9,642 nt of DNA from assembly GCA_046484535.1 (NCBI GenBank), contig JAWOIT010000037.1, positions 1 to 9,642 of the forward strand. Reading direction: 5' to 3'. This DNA comes from JAPHTQ01 sp046484535. GTDB taxonomy: Bacteria; Pseudomonadota; Gammaproteobacteria; Thiohalomonadales; Thiohalomonadaceae. Of the stretch, positions 6,740 through 9,642 are shown one piece after another. Position numbers and translations under genes: made by a program. Each line of letters begins with the position of its first letter. Position 1 is the stretch's first letter. Below the pieces are notes generated by a model. The model saw only the letters and a program-made list of their open reading frames with translations, was not told the origin of the DNA and did no database searches.

Positions 6740-6786
6740 GGGCTTAATGTAAAACCCGCGCTGCTGGCGACAAACACCAACAGCGC
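6740..6786. repeat. Two abutting inverted repeats upstream of rluC / in the rne leader
   Basis: Repeat 1 is GCGCTGCTGG (6758-6767) with CCAACAGCGC (6777-6786), a 10-bp stem with a 9-nt loop. Repeat 2 is GGGCTT (6740-6745) with AAACCC (6752-6757), a 6-bp stem with a 6-nt loop. The two touch with no spacer. Each has one C/A mismatch on the plus strand that becomes a U-G pair on the minus strand. The structure is therefore more stable in minus-strand RNA, although the expected rne leader is the plus strand. Confidence 0.5.
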
Positions 6787-6891
6787 CCAAACATAGCGCT
6801 CCCGCATCCGATTTCGGAGCTGCAGGACGAAACAAACAGAGTGATGCAACGCTACCTGATCAACATGAACACCAGGGTAGCGATAGACTAA

Positions 6892-6913
6892 GCACACCGC
6901 TATAGACGGGTGC
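6892..6913 (+). promoter_or_regulatory. Hairpin in the rne leader
   Basis: GCACACCG (6892-6899) pairs with CGGGTGC (6907-6913) as a 7-bp stem with one bulged A (6896) and a 7-nt loop (6900-6906). It lies about 60 nt before the rne start codon and could be part of a cis-acting RNase E control element. This is a structural observation only. Confidence 0.4.
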
Positions 6914-6972
6914 CGCTCTGGCGATCCCGCATCCCACTGAGGAATGTGGTCGAGCGCCTGTGAGAAAACAAC

Positions 6973-9642
6973 ATGAAGAGAATGCTATTTAACGCAACTC
7001 AACCGGAAGAGTTGCGTGTTGCGCTGGTCGATGGTCAGCGCCTGTACGATCTGGATATCGAAAGCGCCACCCGTAAGCAGAAAAAATCCAATATCTACAA
7101 GGGCCGTATCACCCGCATCGAGCCGAGTCTTGAGGCGGCCTTCGTCGATTATGGCGCCGAACGCCACGGCTTTCTTCCCCTGAAAGAGATCTCGCGCAGC
7201 TACTTCGACCCCAACGTCGAGGTATCCGGTCGTGTCAGCATCCAACAGGTGCTCAAGGAGGGCCAGGAGGTCGTCGTTCAGGTCGACAAGGAAGAGCGCG
7301 GCAACAAGGGCGCGGCCCTTACCACTTTTATCAGCCTCGCCGGGCGTTACCTGGTACTAATGCCGAATAACCCCCGCGCCGGCGGCGTCTCCCGTCGTAT
7401 CGAAGGTGAGGATCGCAGCGAAGTGCGCGACGCCATGAGCCAGCTGGATATCCCACAGGATATGGGCGTCATCGTCCGTACCGCAGGGGTCGGCAAGAGC
7501 TCCGAGGAGCTACAGTGGGACCTGGACTACCTGGTGCAGGTCTGGAGCGCGATTGAAACTGCCGCCGCCGAACGAAAGGCCCCCTTCCTCATCTATCAGG
7601 AGAGCAATGTCGTTATCCGCGCCATTCGCGACTACCTGCGCACCGACATCAACGAAATCCTGATCGATGACGAAGAGGTCTACCATCAAGGCCGCGACTT
7701 CATGAGCAAGGTAATGCCGCACAACCTGAGCAAGCTTAAGCTGTATCAGGACCGTGTGCCCCTTTTCACCCGCTACCAGATCGAGTCGCAGATCGAGTCC
7801 GCCTTCCAGCGCGAGGTCAGCCTCCCCTCCGGCGGCTCCATCGTAATCGATCATACCGAGGCGCTGATCTCCATCGATATCAACTCGGCCCGCGCCACCA
7901 AGGGCGGCGATATCGAGGAGACAGCCCTGAACACTAACCTTGAGGCCTCCGATGAGATCGCCCGCCAGTTGCGCCTGCGTGATCTGGGCGGCCTGGTTGT
8001 TATCGACTTCATCGATATGGGACCGACGCGCAACCAGCGGGAGGTGGAAAACCGCCTGCGCGAAGCGCTGAAACTGGATCGCGCCCGGGTACAGGTCGGG
8101 CGGATCTCGCGGTTTGGCCTGCTGGAGATGTCGCGCCAGCGCCTGCGCCCCTCCCTTGGCGAATCGAGCCAGATTGTCTGCCCGCGCTGTACCGGCCAGG
8201 GCACCATCCGCAGCATTGAATCCCTCGCTCTTTCCATCCTGCGCATCATTGAGGAGGAGGCGATGAAAGAGAAGACGGGTCAGATTAAGGCGCAATTGCC
8301 GGTCGATGTGGCCACCTTCCTGCTTAATGAAAAGCGCACGGCGATCAATGAGATCGAATCCCGTCAGCAACTCTCTGTACTGCTGATCCCCAACCCCCAC
8401 ATGCAAACACCGCACTATGAAATCGAGCGTGTTCGCGTCGATGAGATTGATACCGAGCAACCGCGCAGCTACGAACAGGTATCCAAGGTTGAAGAGGTCT
8501 CCGAAGCCCTAAGCGAAAAAGCCGAGGTCAAAGCGGAAGAACCGGCGGTGAAAATGGTTACTCAGACAACTGCGCCGCCCGCCGCCGAGCCCACGCCCCC
8601 TGTCAAGACAAAAAGCCAAACCGGCTTCCTCCAGCGCTTGTTCGGCGCCATCTTTAGCAGCGAAGAAAAACCTGAAGAGGAGCGAAAGAAAAAGGCTGAG
8701 TCAAAAACACGCGGCAAGCGCCAAGAGCAGCGCGGTAAGGCCGGCGCCCAAAGCCGCACCGGCTCCGGACGCCGTCGTCCGCGCAAGTCCGACAAGGAGG
8801 ATAAGCAGGCTCGCCGCAAAGGGGGGCAGGAGTCAGCCGAAAAGCCCTCCGACGCCAAGGAAGGCCGACGTGGCGCCGATGCTGAAGATCGCAGTGCCGG
8901 TGAGCGCGGCACCCGGCGGGGAAAGCGTGGCGGCCGTCGTCGAAGCGGACGCCGCAGCACACCACAGGCTGATACGGCCCCCACACCTTCCAGCGACAAA
9001 CAGAAAGAAACTACGGCTGAGGATAGCGGCCGCACCGAGCCTGCGAAAAAACAGGAACGGGGACGAGACGAGTCACAAAACCGCCGCCGTCGTCCCGGAC
9101 GTGATGTCGTCGAAAGCCAGGCCCGAATTGCCGCCAGAGAAGATGGGGAACGACCGGGGCCTGTAACAACGAAATCATCTGAAGCAAAATCGGCTAAAAG
9201 CAAGCCCGAGCCGGTCGAGAGCAAACCGGTGCAGCCTGTCGCCGAAAGCAAGTCCGAGTCGGTCGAGAGCAAACCGGTGCAGCCTGTCGCCGAAAGCAAG
9301 CCCGAATCGGTCGAGAGCAAACCGGTGCAGCCTGTCGCCGAAGACAAGCCCGAGCCGGTCGAGAGCAAACCGGTGCAGCCTGTCGCCGAAAGCAAGTCCG
9401 AGTCGGTCGAGAGCAAACCGGTGCAGCCTGTCGCCGAAAGCAAGTCCGAGTCGGTCGAGAGCAAACCGGTGCAGCCTGCCGCTGAAGACAAGCCCGAGCC
9501 GGTCGAGAGCAAACCGGTGCAGCCTGCCGCCGAAAGCAAGCCCGAGCCGGTCGAGAGCAAACCGGTGCAGCCTGTCGCCGAAAGCAAGTCCGAGTCGGTC
9601 GAGAGCAAACCGTTGCAGCCTGCCGCTGAAGACAAGCCCGAG
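6973..9642 (+). CDS. rne: Ribonuclease E, 3' end outside the window
   Basis: RNase E is the endonuclease that starts mRNA decay, processes 9S rRNA and tRNAs, and scaffolds the degradosome at the inner membrane. All 890 codons in the window are open, with no stop before the edge. The N-terminal half is conventional: it starts MKRMLFNATQ, the S1 domain spans about 38-118, the catalytic Mg-binding aspartates are Asp302 (ISIDIN) and Asp345 (VVIDFIDMG), and the Zn-link CPRC is Cys403/Cys406. After about residue 500 the protein is disordered. GFLQRLFGAIFSS (551-563) resembles the amphipathic membrane anchor. An Arg/Lys-rich block (about 573-705) should bind RNA. Residues 744-890 are a 16-residue tandem repeat. 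RhlB, enolase or PNPase sites are not identifiable. The ATG has a weak ribosome site after a long leader. Confidence 0.97.
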   Translation, partial: MKRMLFNATQPEELRVALVDGQRLYDLDIESATRKQKKSNIYKGRITRIEPSLEAAFVDYGAERHGFLPLKEISRSYFDPNVEVSGRVSIQQVLKEGQEVVVQVDKEERGNKGAALTTFISLAGRYLVLMPNNPRAGGVSRRIEGEDRSEVRDAMSQLDIPQDMGVIVRTAGVGKSSEELQWDLDYLVQVWSAIETAAAERKAPFLIYQESNVVIRAIRDYLRTDINEILIDDEEVYHQGRDFMSKVMPHNLSKLKLYQDRVPLFTRYQIESQIESAFQREVSLPSGGSIVIDHTEALISIDINSARATKGGDIEETALNTNLEASDEIARQLRLRDLGGLVVIDFIDMGPTRNQREVENRLREALKLDRARVQVGRISRFGLLEMSRQRLRPSLGESSQIVCPRCTGQGTIRSIESLALSILRIIEEEAMKEKTGQIKAQLPVDVATFLLNEKRTAINEIESRQQLSVLLIPNPHMQTPHYEIERVRVDEIDTEQPRSYEQVSKVEEVSEALSEKAEVKAEEPAVKMVTQTTAPPAAEPTPPVKTKSQTGFLQRLFGAIFSSEEKPEEERKKKAESKTRGKRQEQRGKAGAQSRTGSGRRRPRKSDKEDKQARRKGGQESAEKPSDAKEGRRGADAEDRSAGERGTRRGKRGGRRRSGRRSTPQADTAPTPSSDKQKETTAEDSGRTEPAKKQERGRDESQNRRRRPGRDVVESQARIAAREDGERPGPVTTKSSEAKSAKSKPEPVESKPVQPVAESKSESVESKPVQPVAESKPESVESKPVQPVAEDKPEPVESKPVQPVAESKSESVESKPVQPVAESKSESVESKPVQPAAEDKPEPVESKPVQPAAESKPEPVESKPVQPVAESKSESVESKPLQPAAEDKPE
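9202..9642 (+). repeat. 48-bp tandem repeat array inside rne, continuing past the window
   Basis: Nine complete 48-bp units start at 9202, 9250, 9298, 9346, 9394, 9442, 9490, 9538 and 9586, and a tenth begins at 9634. All are in frame and code for KPEPVESKPVQPVAES or close variants. Variation is limited: KPEP, KSES or KPES at the front, VAES, VAED, AAES or AAED at the end, and one V to L (unit 9). Units 3, 6 and 9 alone end in D, giving a 144-bp superperiod. The near identity of the DNA indicates recent amplification. Confidence 0.98.

Larger units (their letters stand above)
6636..6972 (+). promoter_or_regulatory. Long 5' leader of rne, predicted
   Basis: If transcription starts near 6636, the leader is about 337 nt. 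In E. coli the rne mRNA has a 361-nt leader whose hairpins let RNase E control its own mRNA decay, so length and position agree. Seen here: an A/T-rich unpaired-looking stretch at 6694-6720, paired inverted repeats at 6740-6786, a hairpin at 6892-6913, and a small CCAC/GTGG hairpin (6934-6937 with 6946-6949) about 24 nt before the ATG. The start codon has only a weak GTGAG ribosome site (6960-6964). Homology of any hairpin to E. coli hp2 or hp3 was not established. No convincing gene lies in this 355-nt gap. Confidence 0.55.

Noticed and set aside
6667..6807. 46-codon minus-strand frame with a signal-peptide-like N-terminus upstream of rluC
   Set aside because: It has no Shine-Dalgarno and no recognisable family. 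It overlaps the inverted repeats and the predicted rne leader, and the hydrophobic stretch can arise from the hairpin sequence. Peptide or ribosome-profiling evidence would be needed.
7510..8460. Minus-strand 316-codon open frame inside the rne catalytic domain
   Set aside because: It is antisense to highly conserved RNase E sequence with all catalytic residues in place. The translation shows no family motif.
8562..9635. Long minus-strand open frame (357 codons, Leu/Ser/Thr/Gly-rich) opposite the rne tail
   Set aside because: It is a shadow of the rne repeat and of Lys/Glu/Ser-rich codons. Its own repeat simply mirrors the 48-bp unit, it has no ribosome site, and rne is clearly the coding strand.

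Overview
The window is core chromosome of a gammaproteobacterium. Every recognisable protein is closest in recalled sequence to gammaproteobacterial families. The gene order (fabH, plsX, rpmF, yceD, a Maf/YceF protein, a short SppA, a HAD phosphatase, rluC, rne) is the known fatty-acid/L32/RNase E neighbourhood, in the Pseudomonas-like form in which sppA and a HAD gene sit beside rluC. A sulfur-oxidiser-type lineage is possible, but the sequence does not fix the genus. No mobile element, CRISPR array, tRNA or rRNA was seen.

Positions 10-2853 hold a minus-strand operon, yceD-rpmF-plsX-fabH, read right to left. It has a near-consensus sigma70 promoter at 2825-2853, whose -10 box lies only 9 nt from the yceD ATG. 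YceD is linked to 23S rRNA and L32 production, rpmF encodes ribosomal protein L32, and PlsX and FabH connect fatty-acid initiation to phospholipid synthesis. A stem-loop lies between rpmF and plsX. The genes after yceD have Shine-Dalgarno sequences, and plsX and fabH overlap by 4 nt.

Positions 2854-3957 hold one plus-strand gene, a YceF-type Maf nucleotide pyrophosphatase, flanked by two noncoding stretches with only weak inverted repeats.

Positions 3958-6575 hold a second minus-strand operon, rluC-HAD phosphatase-sppA. The first two genes overlap by 4 nt (ATGA) and the third has a strong AAGGAG site.

Positions 6576-6972 are the divergent rluC/rne control region. A good plus-strand promoter (6601-6629, extended -10) predicts an rne leader of about 337 nt, close to the long autoregulatory leader known in E. 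coli. Its -10 box overlaps a minus-strand -10-like box, which suggests a bidirectional promoter.

Positions 6973-9642 hold RNase E, open to the window edge. The catalytic half is conventional. The C-terminal half is disordered: a membrane-anchor-like helix, an Arg-rich block, then a nearly perfect 48-bp (16-residue) tandem repeat that itself shows a 144-bp, three-unit superperiod. That array, the possible leaderless starts of the two minus-strand operons, and the rne/rluC control region are the most interesting parts. I see no convincing new multi-gene system.
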